The notes beneath the pieces were generated by a model. It was not told the DNA's origin and did not search any database. It saw only the letters and a program-made list of their open reading frames with translations. Made by a program: the position numbers and the translations under genes. This document shows, piece by piece, positions 49,092 through 60,484 of a DNA stretch of 64,000 bases (the first letter of the stretch is position 1; each line of letters starts with the position of its first letter). The DNA is from Posidonia oceanica. Taxonomy: Eukaryota > Streptophyta > Magnoliopsida > Alismatales > Posidoniaceae. The stretch is from the NCBI GenBank assembly GCA_037176725.1, contig JAZBRS010000026.1, positions 101,725,501-101,789,500 on the forward strand, written 5' to 3'.

Positions 49092-49218
49092 AAGAGAGAG
49101 AGAGAAAGGAAAAAGAAGAGAGAGAAAAAAAATCTGAGCAGAACTATTTCCGATTTCAACAACTAGGCCCGCAGGATTCGTTCTTCCCTCCATAAATACC
49201 ACTGCGACCCAGCTCGCA
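49092..49218 (+). promoter_or_regulatory. GA-rich leader of the aminopeptidase gene
   Basis: A GA microsatellite (about 49092-49131) precedes the aminopeptidase start codon by about 90 bp. Purine-rich GAGA tracts are common in plant promoters and leaders. No reliable TATA box could be placed. Confidence 0.4.
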
Positions 49219-52200
49219 ATGGCTTCCGCTGCCGTCGTCTTTACGTCTCGCATCTCCGTCTGCTCCTGTTCTCCTTCTTCCGCCTTTGCCGCCGCTTCCT
49301 TCCCCATCCACCGCTTGCAACGCCACCCCATATCCTTCTTCAGGATCGCCCTCTCCCCCCCGCATCGCAACGTTCGAAGGGTCTTCCGGATGGCGCACAC
49401 TGTTGCTGCTGCTGCTGCTGCTGCTGCTACTGCCAATTCCACACTTGGGTTCACCAAGGCCAATTCCATCGATGTTCCACAGGTCGAAACCATCGATCGT
49501 TTCCTTAAAAATCTGATTTTTATGCTGTTTTTCTCGAGAAGATCTGGTTTTTATGTGGTTTATGGTTCAGTTTCGTCGTGCATTGTTTTTTCCAGTCTAC
49601 GTTGAGACGTTTGATGTTTTTGCTTAGTAAAGTTAGAAAAGAAGTGGCTTTTTTGGAGATGGATCTGATGTCATATGTGGGTAGCTCTAAATTCCTGTCG
49701 ATCTGTTCTTGGTAGTTACCATGTTTTTATGTCTTGACTTGCAGATTTGTTTCTCTGCCAAAGAAATCGACTTTGCGGAATGGAAAGGCGACATACTTGC
49801 GGTTGCTGTTTCGGAGAAAGACATGTCGAAGGACTCGGACTCTAAATTTGAGAACTCCATATTAAAGAAGCTTGATGAGCAGCTTGGTGGGCTATTGACT
49901 GAAGCATCTGCTGAGGAGGATTTCACTGGGAAGTCAGGGCAATCTACAGTCCTTAGATTGGCAGGTCTGGGTTTCAAAAGACTAGGTTTGATTGGACTTG
50001 GGCAATGCTCGTCGTCGCCTAACACATCTGCGTATAGAGGCCTAGGGGAGGTGCTTGCTGCCACAGCAAAAGCTTCCCAGGTCAGTAATGCAGCTGTAGT
50101 TCTCGCATCTTCGGATGAGTTTTCACTAGAGTCCAAGCTAAATGCTGCTTACTCAGTGGCATCAGGTATGCTCTCCATTGTTTTGGTTCAGGTGAACTGT
50201 GGACAGTTTAATGTTTTGTTATCGGCTTGTCGCTTGATTTTTTCTAGGAACCATGTTGGGGATTTATGAAGACACTAGGTTCAAGTCCGAGTCGAAAAAG
50301 CCGCTGCTCAAATCTCTAGATATTATTGGTTTGGGATCTGGACCTGAACTGGAACAGAAGCTCAAGTATGCTACCGATGTTTGCACTGGAGTGATTTTTG
50401 GGAAAGAACTTGTGAATGCACCAGCTAATGTGCTTACTCCTGGTTTGTGAAATTTCAATCTTCCATTTCTCTGTTCTTGTTAGTTTGGCTAGATACCAAC
50501 AGAAAACCAGATTCTAGATTTCTTTTCCATTTGAAGCTTTCTTTAAAAGGTCAAGCAATTCGAAGTTCTCTTATGTGAGCTAAGCCAACTGAATCTGAAC
50601 TTGGCTGCTTATTTGTTTGTCTTCTAGGCATACTGGCAGAGGAGGCCTCAAAAGTTGCTTCAGCATACAATGATGTTTTTACTGCAAAGATACTAGATGC
50701 AAAGCAGTGTGAAGAATTGAAGATGGGATCTTATTTGGGTGTTGCTGCTGCATCAGCAAACCCTCCTCATTTCATCCATCTATGTTATAAACCACCTGGA
50801 GGAAATGCAAAAATCAAATTGGCAATAGTTGGAAAGGGCTTAACATTTGACAGGTCTGACGTTCATTCTTATTAGCATATGTTGGCCTTCCATCTTGCAT
50901 TCTATTTTTAGGGTTTGTGCTTGCCCGATGCTGCTATTTTGTTGGAAATGAGTTAGCCTGCTTTAACAGTCGAGAAGGTCAACTTGCCTCCACATTACAT
51001 GGAATTTTGACAATTTACTTATTCTTTCTTGTGATCAGTGGTGGCTACAACATTAAAACTGGACCAGGCTGTCTGATTGAACTTATGAAATTTGATATGG
51101 GAGGCTCTGCAGCTACGTTCGGTGCAGCCAAAGCAATAGGGCAAATTAAACCACCGGGAGTAGAGGCAAGGGTTTTTACTCATCCTCATAGTCTGCTTAT
51201 TACAAAGCTGTTGCTAATATCAGTCAAGATCAATGGAAGAACGATTTGTTTTCCTGAACATACATATGTTTTCCCTTCCAGGTACATTTCATAGTTGCTG
51301 CATGTGAAAATATGATCAGTGGTACAGGCATGAGACCCGGAGACATTGTGACTGCTTCAAATGGAAAGACAATTGAGGTTATCCTTTTCTCTTTCATCTT
51401 CTTTGAAATGGGTATATTAGTTTCATATGATTAGTGGAAGCCAGTACAATATTTCAATATCTAAGAACTTGATGGTCTCAAATTATCCCAATGGCTATCT
51501 TTTCTTTAGGCAAACTATACTATGTTGCAGGAAGTAGTGAAAAATGACAGTAGTTGAAGAATGTAATAGAAGAAGATAGCATTTAGCAGCTTCACTGATG
51601 GGATGAAACTTTCGTGTTACTGATCCTAATGCAGTAGGATTAGAGTTTTGTAAAACTGGAACATCTCATCTTTGAAAACCCAATCATAAAAGTTCCATCA
51701 ATCTCATGTCTATTTTGTTTGATTTACATTAGTGGGAAAGATGGTTTCTGTCATGCATTCTTTAAAATGGCTTTGTGCTAAATTATGTTATTTCTGGAAA
51801 GATATGCTATTTTGTGATTATTTATTTATTTAGTCCATCAAGTTAGTTTCCTCCCCCATTACCCGACATTTGTGGGAGCCTTGTGGGATTATAGCTGAAA
51901 GTATGGGAATAATTTGGGTACTGGAGCCTTGTGTACTGGGTCTGGGCTTGCCCTTTAAGTCAGTTTCCCTTTTCACCTAATCCTTATACTTGGTGCTAGT
52001 GAGTCAGTGAGATCTTCAGTTTTTCCCCTATTTCTGTTTAGAAGAGTATCATACTATCATGTATATCGTGTTGAAATTACTGCAGAAAGTGCTGGAGGGA
52101 AAAGTTACAGTGGGATTATAGCAAAAAAAATGGGGATGATTTTCTAGAAATATCTGAGTGGAGAATAAACTAGTGCAAAGACTGGTTCAGCAAAAACTTT

Positions 52201-54816
52201 ACTTATTTAGATGGGATGAAATGATCATGTGTTCAGGTCAAGGTAATGAAGATGCTGTTGGGACTTGAAAGTTGTGAGAAATAAATAGAATTATCTGTCA
52301 GAAGGATCTATTTGAGTACCATTGAGCTGAAACATATGGGAGTGGATTTGGGGATTATGATTATCAGCATAGACTTGTGAGTCCTCTACTATTGAATTGA
52401 CTAAATGAGACATGAATTTGTGCAATGGACATGTAAATGTCATTCATATGAAAGCATGGTCAACAATGAAGTAAGACTGCATTTTGGAGAAAATGACATA
52501 TCACCACCTCACTTCTGGTTTAATTTTAAATAACTCTCATTTTTTATAATCTTTTGTGGTTCCTCCACTTTTTAATATAATTCCAAATAACCCCCTAAGT
52601 TAGTTTGGACATAACAACCACTTATAATATAGGTGATTTATCCAAAATAACCTTCTAAATTTACTTCCAAATCACCCCTCAGCGACAAAACCTTTCAACT
52701 CACTGTCAATTAACATCAGGGGGTTATTTGGAATTATAATGAAGAGTGAATGAGACACACAAGACTATCCAAATGTGAGGGAGTTCTTTGGAATTAAACA
52801 AAAAATGAGGGGGTATGTCATTTTCTTTATTTTTAGTTTTGTGATCAACTGGGACCAAACCCTCATTAGTCACATCAAAATCTTCATCCTCACACTTTCT
52901 CATGGTCCTTTTGGGGCAAAATGCAAGAAAACTCACATCAGGATAATTTGTCCTGTTGTCTTTTTGAGAATCAGTCATCTTAGATACCATGGCTCAAAAA
53001 GGGGGACATTATTGCTTGACTAGTACAGGCTGAATAAATCTACAGTAGCAGTTTTTGAAAATAGGAAACGTTTTAAATAAACAACTTGGTCTGTGTGCCA
53101 TTGTCTTGAATGAATATTTTGGAATAAGTAGTAATCCATTTTCATAAATTAATATTTTGAAAATAAAAACTTTATTGGATATTTGGATATACATGATTTA
53201 CCTTTTAAAGGTATATATTAGGCTGACCATCTTACATTGTTGTTGACGAGTTAGTCTTTTTCCAGGTCAACAATACTGATGCTGAGGGGAGGCTAACACT
53301 TGCCGATGCTTTGGTTTATGCTTGTAACCAAGGTGTTGATAAGGTACCAATTTCAATAATGAGAAGATGTAATGTCAAAATTTATATAAAATCATGAAGT
53401 ACATGATTCTTGCAGAAATTAGCTGAAAATTTCTTATGGTTGTATTTTCTGCCTATGCACATATCAACCTCCCTTAGTGCTTCAAATGCTGTAAATGTGT
53501 GGCCTAGTTTGTTCATTTAAATTCTTTTTTCCTCAGCTTCCTGCTAAACTTTTCACAAGTATGGCATAGAATAATTGAGGAAACTAAAAAAAGAGAAGAG
53601 AGATCCCTATTCAATTTAACTTAATGGTAATACCATTCTCTGCTAGGCTCCAAGGCCTAGTAGAATCCTTTAGATTCTAATGTAGTGGATTCTTTTGCTG
53701 CTAGGCCATGCTAGATTTTGTAAAATCACCCTTTTGTTTTGTTTAGTTCACTTTTTGAATATCAAAAACACTATAAACATTAATGGTGCATCTCCGTTCT
53801 GGCAATTTTCTACTCACTTGTAGATTCTACAGTATGTGGAGTATTTGAAACCTCAAGGATGGAGCTTATTAATGCATCTGAACTTTGATATACAACACTT
53901 GGATCTAGATTGTAACTCAATAAATTCTATATAATTTCTTTCAGATAGTTGATCTGGCAACATTAACAGGTGCATGTATTATTGCTCTTGGATCCAATAT
54001 TGCAGGTAAAATTCTAATGTTCACACGTGTATTTTCAGATTCTTCATTTAGTTTGTACGATCATCTTTACAGTTTTTGCTTGCCTTGCTTGAGTGGCTTT
54101 TCTCTCCTGTAGACCTCTAGTGTGCTCTTTATCTTCTGTACACCACTTGCACACATGAATTTCTTCTATTTGAACTGCTGCGTCTTGTTAATTGTTTAGA
54201 TAGGTGAAATCTGTATACAATTTTTTTGAAGCTAATCCAATTTTATGCTTGTTCAGCTTCCTAAGTGTCTCTGATTTAAATATGTCAAGCGATTGTCATT
54301 CCATACCACTAAATGCTACTGCTCAGGTATTTATTCGCCCAATGATGGACTTATACAAGAGTATCTAGAAGCATCCGAGGTCACAGGAGAGAAATTCTGG
54401 AGGTTGCCTCTTGAGGAAAGCTACTGGGAAAATATGAACTCAGGAGTAGCCGATATGGTTAACACCGGTGGTCGCCAAGGTGGTTCTATCACTGCTGCAC
54501 TTTTCCTGAAACAGGTAATTACTTTTCTTTCCTCCATCAAAGTCCAGTAATTGGTCTGGGACTATCATATTGCCTTGTGTTGAATGTTATAGTTCTGAAG
54601 TTTAGAACCCGGTTTGCTTTTAGTTGCTCTTTTAAAGAAATGATGCCTCTTTCCAAACTTTACATGGCGTTTATCCCTTCGCAGTTTGTCGACGAGAAGG
54701 TCCAGTGGATGCATGTAGACATGGCAGGACCTGTGTGGAACGATAAAAAACGGGCAGCGACCGGATTCGGTGTCTCAACATTGGTTGAGTGGGTGCTGAA
54801 AAACTCATCATCTTAG
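49219..54816 (+). CDS. LAP: Leucine aminopeptidase, M17 family, plastid-type
   Basis: Hexameric dizinc/manganese exopeptidase releasing N-terminal residues from peptides, in plants often in the chloroplast. Ten exons: 49219-49482, 49745-50165, 50248-50442, 50628-50853, 51039-51165, 51282-51377, 53266-53343, 53945-54005, 54327-54514 and 54685-54816, totalling 1788 nt, 595 aa. Residues 1 to ~75 are Ser/Arg/Ala-rich with a poly-Ala run (49399-49430), fitting a transit peptide. The M17 catalytic core is clear: K363 and D368 in [15 protein letters not shown] near 390, and the signature NTDAEGRL with D448 and E450 as metal ligands. The C-terminus carries [13 protein letters not shown] and [11 protein letters not shown]. 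Intron 5 appears to use a GC donor at 51166. Intron 6 (1.9 kb) contains a MITE. The family call is firm; plastid location is inferred. Confidence 0.94.
52490..52824. mobile_element. MITE in aminopeptidase intron 6
   Basis: A 335-bp segment starts AAAATGACATA and ends TATGTCATTTT. The inverted similarity extends inward past CCTCA and GGTTTAATT on the left and the mirror of these on the right. The middle repeats CAAATAACCCCC/GGGGGTTATTTGG, so the whole can fold on itself. It has no coding capacity. The flanking target duplication was not certain. Confidence 0.65.
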
Positions 54817-55115
54817 ACTAGTTGCTGGAGATGCAGCACTCGTCCTACGCACTAAAATGTGATATAAAATTCTCTGGATAATTTAGAAGCCATAGGAACT
54901 TCTGAAACTTTTAAGGCACTACTAGGACAAATGGAAGAAATAAGAATTTTGGAATTGATAATGTTCTAAATCTGCCAATACATTTGCATTTCTCAAGTGA
55001 TTCTCTTCGTTTCTTTACTAAATTGCATTTTTCTTCTTCTAAAGGTTACTAAAGTGCATTCTTGATTCAATTAGTTGTATTGTTGTTTTGAATATCTCGA
55101 TGGGTGGGTGGTGGT
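54817..55115. other. 3' flank of the aminopeptidase gene
   Basis: About 300 bp of AT-rich sequence following the stop codon, presumed to hold the 3' untranslated region. No other feature is seen. Confidence 0.4.
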
Positions 55116-55979
55116 TAAGGCTGTCAAAATTGTTCGAAGTTCGAGAATAATTTATATTCGATTGGAGCTCGGTTGGTTTAGCTCAGACTCAGTTAGAAAT
55201 GAATCAAACTCAAATAACACTTCGAGTTTGGTCTAATAAACGAATCGAATCTAAACAAGGCATGTTCGTTTGGTAAAAATTAAGGTTTGGTTCAATAATA
55301 TTGACTATATAATTAATAATTTATTAGATATTACTACTTATTTAGTTATATTTTAGATTTTGTTAGGTATTCTTTTCATCTTAAATCTTTTAAGGTATTA
55401 TAAAAGTAAAACAATATAAGATACTAGAAACCCTAAAACTAAAATTCCTTTTACCTCCTCCCTTTTGCCTCTTACTCGGCCTGCTCTCCTTTGCTCCTTA
55501 TCACCCACACTTCTACCTCCTCCATGTTGCCTCCCCTTCCACCACATTCTTGTCGCCTCCTCTATCTCTAGATAACCATTGTTAGCACCTTCCATACTTC
55601 CTTTGTCAATTCCATGCATCCTCTGCCACTACAGCATACCCTCCACCTCTGGAACTTCACCACTGTGATTGAAGATCTTGAACTGTTATTTTTTTCTTCT
55701 ACTTAAAATGTCCTGTAAGTTATTGATATTTTTACAGTGATTTTGAATCAAATGAGCTTGTTGGTTCGATTCGATTCAATGGCTTTGGTACCATCCATTT
55801 CGGTTAAATTAGCTAAATACCAAATGAACCCAAATTACCCAATGTAGAGTCGAACCGAACCCATATCCAACTCTAAGCTCAAAATTGAACTTGAAATCGA
55901 ATCCAAACTTATTCAAATACTTGACGAGTCAAACCCAAACATACCCAATTCGCTCGGGTATAGTTCGTTACACCCCCTA
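55116..55979. mobile_element. Non-autonomous hAT-like element downstream of the aminopeptidase gene
   Basis: An 864-bp segment starts TAAGGCTGTC and ends ACACCCCCTA. It is flanked by an exact 8-bp duplication GTGGTGGT at 55108-55115 and 55980-55987. The subterminal parts are rich in TTCGA/TCGAA words on both sides, as in other elements of this type. There is no transposase. The terminal inverted repeat is imperfect (TAAGG-CTGT against TAGGGGGTGT), but the 8-bp duplication supports hAT. Confidence 0.72.
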
Positions 55980-55993
55980 GTGGTGGTTGTTAT

Positions 55994-56518
55994 TTGGATT
56001 CTTTACATATATACTCCTAAAAACCCTTTTTATTGTCGATGTATCCTTGTATACTTCGAAATAATTGTTTTTTTAAATTGGTGTATCTCTAGAATTTTCC
56101 TCCATTTGCATATATGCCCTTCCGATTACATTGGCTACGGTTTTCGTCAGTTTAACCGTTTGAGCATAAGAAAAAGACTGAACTACCCTTTTTGTTAGAA
56201 CAACAGACATGACCGTTGTATCTCCTATTCCAAGATGCAAACTTAAATGGCCGAACTACCCTTAAATGGAAAACTTAAAGGGTAGTTCAATCATTTAAGT
56301 TTGGATATTGGAATAGGAGATGTAATGATCATGTCTGTTGTCTCAACAAAAAGGGTAATTTGGTCATTTTTTATGGTCAAACTAACAAACATCGTAGCCA
56401 ATGTAAAAGGCATAGATGCAAATGGAGGAAAATTTCAAGGATACACTAGTTATTTCGAAGTATGTAGGAATACAACTACAATAAAAAAGATTTTTAGGGA
56501 TATATATGCAAAGAATTC
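55994..56518. repeat. Large fold-back (inverted repeat) element
   Basis: Arms of about 250-270 bp at roughly 55994-56268 and 56276-56518 are reverse complements with moderate divergence. Near the centre, AACTACCCTT (56254) faces AAGGGTAGTT (56279). At the outer ends, ATTCTTTACATATATA faces TATATATGCAAAGAAT. Only about 10-15 bases separate the arms. A transcript would form a long hairpin. It is probably a fold-back-type MITE. The open frames inside it are by-products. Confidence 0.78.
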
Positions 56519-56639
56519 TTATTTTTTTTTGCAAATGGTAGTGGGATATATATGCAAACAATTCTTATTCTTGAGGGGTTGTTGGATAACCTCTTGGTAG
56601 TTGATTACATCAGAGTGTTATCATTAGGTTGCATAAGCA

Positions 56640-57096
56640 AAAAACCAACCCTATGCCACCACGTCGGCAACAATCCAAGAAAAAAGCTCTCGCCTCTCGC
56701 AACTCTTTCGCGCTGGTCCCAGCTTGCTCGCTGGCGCCGGGGTGTGCTCCGGTTCTCTGCCTTGGAGAACTCGGCTGTTTCTCTGTCGAATAGCTTGAGA
56801 TCTGTTATTGCTTCTCTGGGATTTGATCATGGGAAGGAAATCGATCCCATTTTGGTTGCTTAGGCTTAAGGAAAAAAACAAAAAAAATCAAGGTCTTTTG
56901 GATCTGGTCCAATCGCTTCTCCGGAAGGTTAGTACTAGTTTCCTAACTTCATCTCCTATCTACTTTGGCCGGAAGAGCCCTCTATCCTCCTTGGCTGGCT
57001 GGCAACCTTGCCCATTCTTCTGGTCATGAACTTAACAGTCATTTGAAGGATTATGATGAGGTCAAGTTGAGGAGGGTATCATCCCCCTTTTGTATA
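56640..57096 (+). other. GC-rich segment, possible first exon of an interrupted gene
   Basis: Between the fold-back and the large retrotransposon the composition shifts to that of a plant 5' exon, with ATG codons at 56653 and 56828 and a plausible splice donor at 56929 (CGGAAG before GTTAGT). None of the frames resembles a protein that I know. If a gene starts here, the Tat/Ogre-like element inserted at 57097 would lie in its first intron or cut it off. Confidence 0.25.
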
Positions 57097-57307
57097 TGTT
57101 GACACTCCATTTTGACTGCTGGGAAGATTGGTGGATCCTCTCGGAAGCTCGCTCGGACCCTGGGATGGCTCTCTCTCTCTCAAACCCACCCTAAAATCTC
57201 GCTAAACCGCAAAACCTCACAAAACCTTCACCCAAGCCCACCTAGGCCTTAGCCCACACTTAACCATGGCCAAAAAACCAAAAAAAAGCCTTTGACCTCC
57301 TGGGCTC

Positions 57308-59552
57308 GTTGGACGCGAGCATGGGCAGCGTCCTACGTTGAATACACCCTGTGCCAGCGTCCAACGAGTCGGGAGTTGCAGCGGCAATCGCCACCTCTGG
57401 CTCACCACTTCCGTCCTTCCTCCCGCCCATACCGCACTTACTAGTCGTCCTCTCACCCCACTACAGCCACCCGCTAGGTGCCAAGTCCACTTACTCCCTG
57501 CCACGACGTCCCTTCCTCCGCCGACGGGTCTTCCGCTCTCACCGCACCCACTGCTACCGCCCTTTGTGTCCTGCCACCACCGAGACATTGGCCACCTCCG
57601 GACAAGCCACACTAACTCGCCTGACATGCCTCGTGGCCTCTCCACTCACCACGACCCCTGCCATGCGCTGCCTAAGCCTCTGCCAAAGCCGCTACCATTT
57701 TCAGACCAACCCAACAAAACCAACACTTCACACCACAACACAGCTCACCACACCCAGTTGCGAGAGGATCCAGAGCTTGTGCGACCTAGAGCGATCTCCC
57801 ACGACCACCCTCGAGCCTTCAGCCTTCACTCTCGAGCTTCCCTCGCACCCAAAGAGCTCGCCGGAGTTCGCCCGCCACCTCCTTCCACAACGCTGGTGAG
57901 GAGTGCAAACACCCCCCTGCAGGCCACAACCAGGTAGGCTTTCTTCACCTCTAGCTTGTACATGCATGTGGTAGTATAGTTAGCTAGTTTTTACGTGTTT
58001 TAACACAGCACACACACCCCCTCGCCTTGGCTTTCTGGCCACGAGGAGGAGGAGGTGGGTGGAGCAATCCACCCACCTATTTCTGGCACCGAGCACATGG
58101 ACATACTCGTCGTCACTCACTCTTGCTTCCTAGCAAGTTAGCCTTGGGATTTTTGGCCACTTTGGCCACTGATCTTGGCCGAAAAACTTCCCGACCTGTT
58201 GGACGCACATGTTGGTGCATCCAACGTTGGACGTGCCTTGAGGCAGCGTCCAACAACCCTGCAGGTCATTTATTTTATTTTGCTTCCAAGTTGCTATGCT
58301 TTAGTTGTATCTCTGTGAGATTACTTTACATGCTTTCTCTTATGCTTACAGATGCCATGGCATGTTTTATATCAAGTTTTGATCCTAGTTTGGATCTGTA
58401 TCTCATGCTTCAGGTTATTATGCTGTTTGCCTGTGTTGGACGCTGGAGCACACTGCGTCCAACGTTGGACGTTGGTGTATCCAGCGTCCTATTGTTCTGC
58501 TTGCTTATACTTGCTGCCATGCTCGAGTGTTGCTTCCTTTTGAGTTGTATACTTGCTCCATGCATGCTTAGTTGTGTTTGGCCTCCATGGCAACTATGTT
58601 TAAGTTTGCAAGTTTCTTTCCAAGTTGCATGTTGGTTTACATGGATTTTTGTTCCCTCATTTCCTTATACATGCTTCTTATAATGTTCTATATATAATAC
58701 TTGCTGGATTTATGTTGCATGCCTTGGTTTACGTCGCTTTCCAAAGCTTGCATGTATATTTGAGTGGTTTTTGAGCCCAGTCCTTCCTTGCAGCTTGTTA
58801 TGCTTCTTTCATGTGTTGGACGTAGGTACACTCTACGTCCTATGTTGGACGCAGATGTACCATGCGTCCGTCCTATGTTTCTGCTCAGCTGCTCTTGCTT
58901 AAATGCTTGCGTGATGTTGTTATCATCCATGCCTACTTAATCCATGCTTGCATGTTTGTTCTTAGCCTTCACAGCAACTGTTGTCAAGCTTTCATGGTTT
59001 TTATCAAGGTTTTATGCAGGTTTCTCCATGCCTTTGCCTTCCTTTGTGTTGGACGGAGGTACTGTTGGCGTCCTACATTAGACGCAGGTGGTGCTTGCGT
59101 CCTACACACTGGCTGAGTTTCTTCTCATGCATGCTTTGCAGATGCTTTTCTTTTTGGATTTTTATATGATCCGTGTATGCATGCTTAACCCTAGCCCATT
59201 TACAGCAACTTAAATGTATGCCTTGATGTTTCCTCTATTACTTCGCATGCTGTTTTGCTGTATGCCTGTCTGCACCTTGTTGGACGTAGAGTACTCCAAC
59301 GTCTTGTGTTGGATGCTGTGTACTCTAGCGTCCAACACCCTGCAATGTTTAAATCCAGTTCATGCTTGCACCATGCCATTAAATCTTTCCGTTGGCTATT
59401 TACCTTGATTGCTTTGCATGATATACATGTCTTCTACTGCCTTGTTGCATTTGCATCGCATCCATACATCTAGAATGCATGTTTTCCCAGACTGCATGGT
59501 TTCTGCTGTTTTCCATCTGTCTGTGTTGGACGCAGGTCATTGCTGCGTCCAA
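57308..59552. repeat. Array of paired GTTGGACG/CGTCCAAC hairpin modules
   Basis: Seven modules begin at about 57308, 58198, 58435, 58814, 59048, 59280 and 59524. Most hold two consecutive stem-loops: GTTGGACGC, a loop of about 10-14, GCGTCCAAC, then again GTTGGACG, a loop and CGTCC. Spacings from the second module on are 237, 379, 234, 232 and 244 bp. Between modules, words such as ATGCATGCTTA and ACAGCAACT recur, so this is a diverged tandem repeat of about 235 bp. Paired changes in stems and one-sided decay both occur. Confidence 0.75.
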
Positions 59553-59717
59553 CACTTACAGTTGGCTGTATTTTGTTTTAAGGTGCCAATTTTGTTTTAG
59601 CCGTCGCTTTCTGCATTTTATTGCCTTCGACACGTGCCTTGACACCCATGCATGCTGCCGGACCCCTGTTTTTGGTTTTGTGCCTTGCATCGCCTGCTTT
59701 CCTGTGGTTTTCCATGT

Positions 59718-59905
59718 CAGTTTTCTTTCCCCTTTGCATGTCATATACTTGCATCGTGTGGTTTGCTTGGTTTATCGAATCCATCTTCTTTCCCCTTTGC
59801 TTGTTTTGCGCTCACATCGTGTGGTTTTATTTGGCTTTTTTGCCCTTATTTTCTTTCCCCTTTGCATGTCGTACTTGCATTGCGTGGTTTTATCAGTATT
59901 TTGTT
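59718..59905. repeat. Threefold ~66-bp tandem repeat in the LTR
   Basis: CTTTCCCCTTTGC starts near 59722, 59790 and 59855. Each copy is followed by a variant of TCGTGTGGTTT about 30 bases later. Confidence 0.75.
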
Positions 59906-60466
59906 TTATCACTTGCATTTGGATTAGGGCAGTGATGCTTACTGTCTGGAGTTCTCATGAACCAGGGTTCGCCCGATTCGGAACACAGGCAGCGCTGCTG
60001 AGCACATAGGCTGCACGTTTAATTCCCCATGCGTGGCATTCAGGCACTTAGGCATTAAAGCATTAATAGCATGGCATAGCACTTATCGCCCCCTGGGCGT
60101 ACAGTTAAAGGCAATCATTGCCGAAATTCCTGCAAATGAGAGCGTTTAGCCAAGAAAGACCGATTCCTCGGGTGTGTTGGGGGTGCCTAACACCTTCCCT
60201 GCACGTAACAGGAGTCCTTACCCTTTCTTTGGACCCGTAATGACCATTTTGCCCTCATCCTTGGCACGAGTCATACATTTTGCATAACATTGCATTCATC
60301 TGCATGTCTTATATGCTTTCCTCGGTTTTCCAATAATAGACTAGGTGGCGACTTTGTTTTTGTCTTATCTTTGCTTCTCTTCTTCGTGTCGCTCTATCCG
60401 TGAAGTTCCTCTTCTCGTTTGGACCCCCTCCGGTCCGGATCTCTGTGGGATCAGGCATTCATAGGC

Positions 60467-60484
60467 TGGCGACTCCGCTAGGGA
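60467..60484 (+). other. Primer binding site, tRNA-Arg type
   Basis: TGGCGACTCCGCTAGGGA is complementary, with one mismatch, to the 3' end of plant tRNA-Arg(ACG) including its CCA. It directly follows the inferred LTR end. Confidence 0.75.

Larger units (their letters stand above)
57097..60461 (+). repeat. 5' LTR of the Tat/Ogre-type element, about 3.4 kb
   Basis: Bounded by TGTTGACA on the left and CA five bases before the primer binding site on the right. It is unusually rich in internal repeats: the hairpin modules (57308-59552) and a 65-bp CTTTCCCCTTTGC repeat (59718-59905). Long open frames on both strands (for example 199 codons at 57338) come from GC-rich sequence and are not conserved genes. 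The left boundary is inferred because the second LTR is outside the window. Confidence 0.65.

Noticed and set aside
49038..49493. 151-codon open frame on -
   Set aside because: Antisense to the aminopeptidase first exon, including its GCT repeat.
57338..57937. Two overlapping ~180-200-codon frames on + and a long one on -
   Set aside because: They lie in GC-rich LTR sequence, are Pro/Thr/His-rich in several frames at once, and show no domain.
58027..60009. Several Cys/Leu/Phe-rich open frames in the LTR
   Set aside because: Frames arise from repeated TGCTT/CATGC words of the tandem repeat. Different frames are open in different copies.
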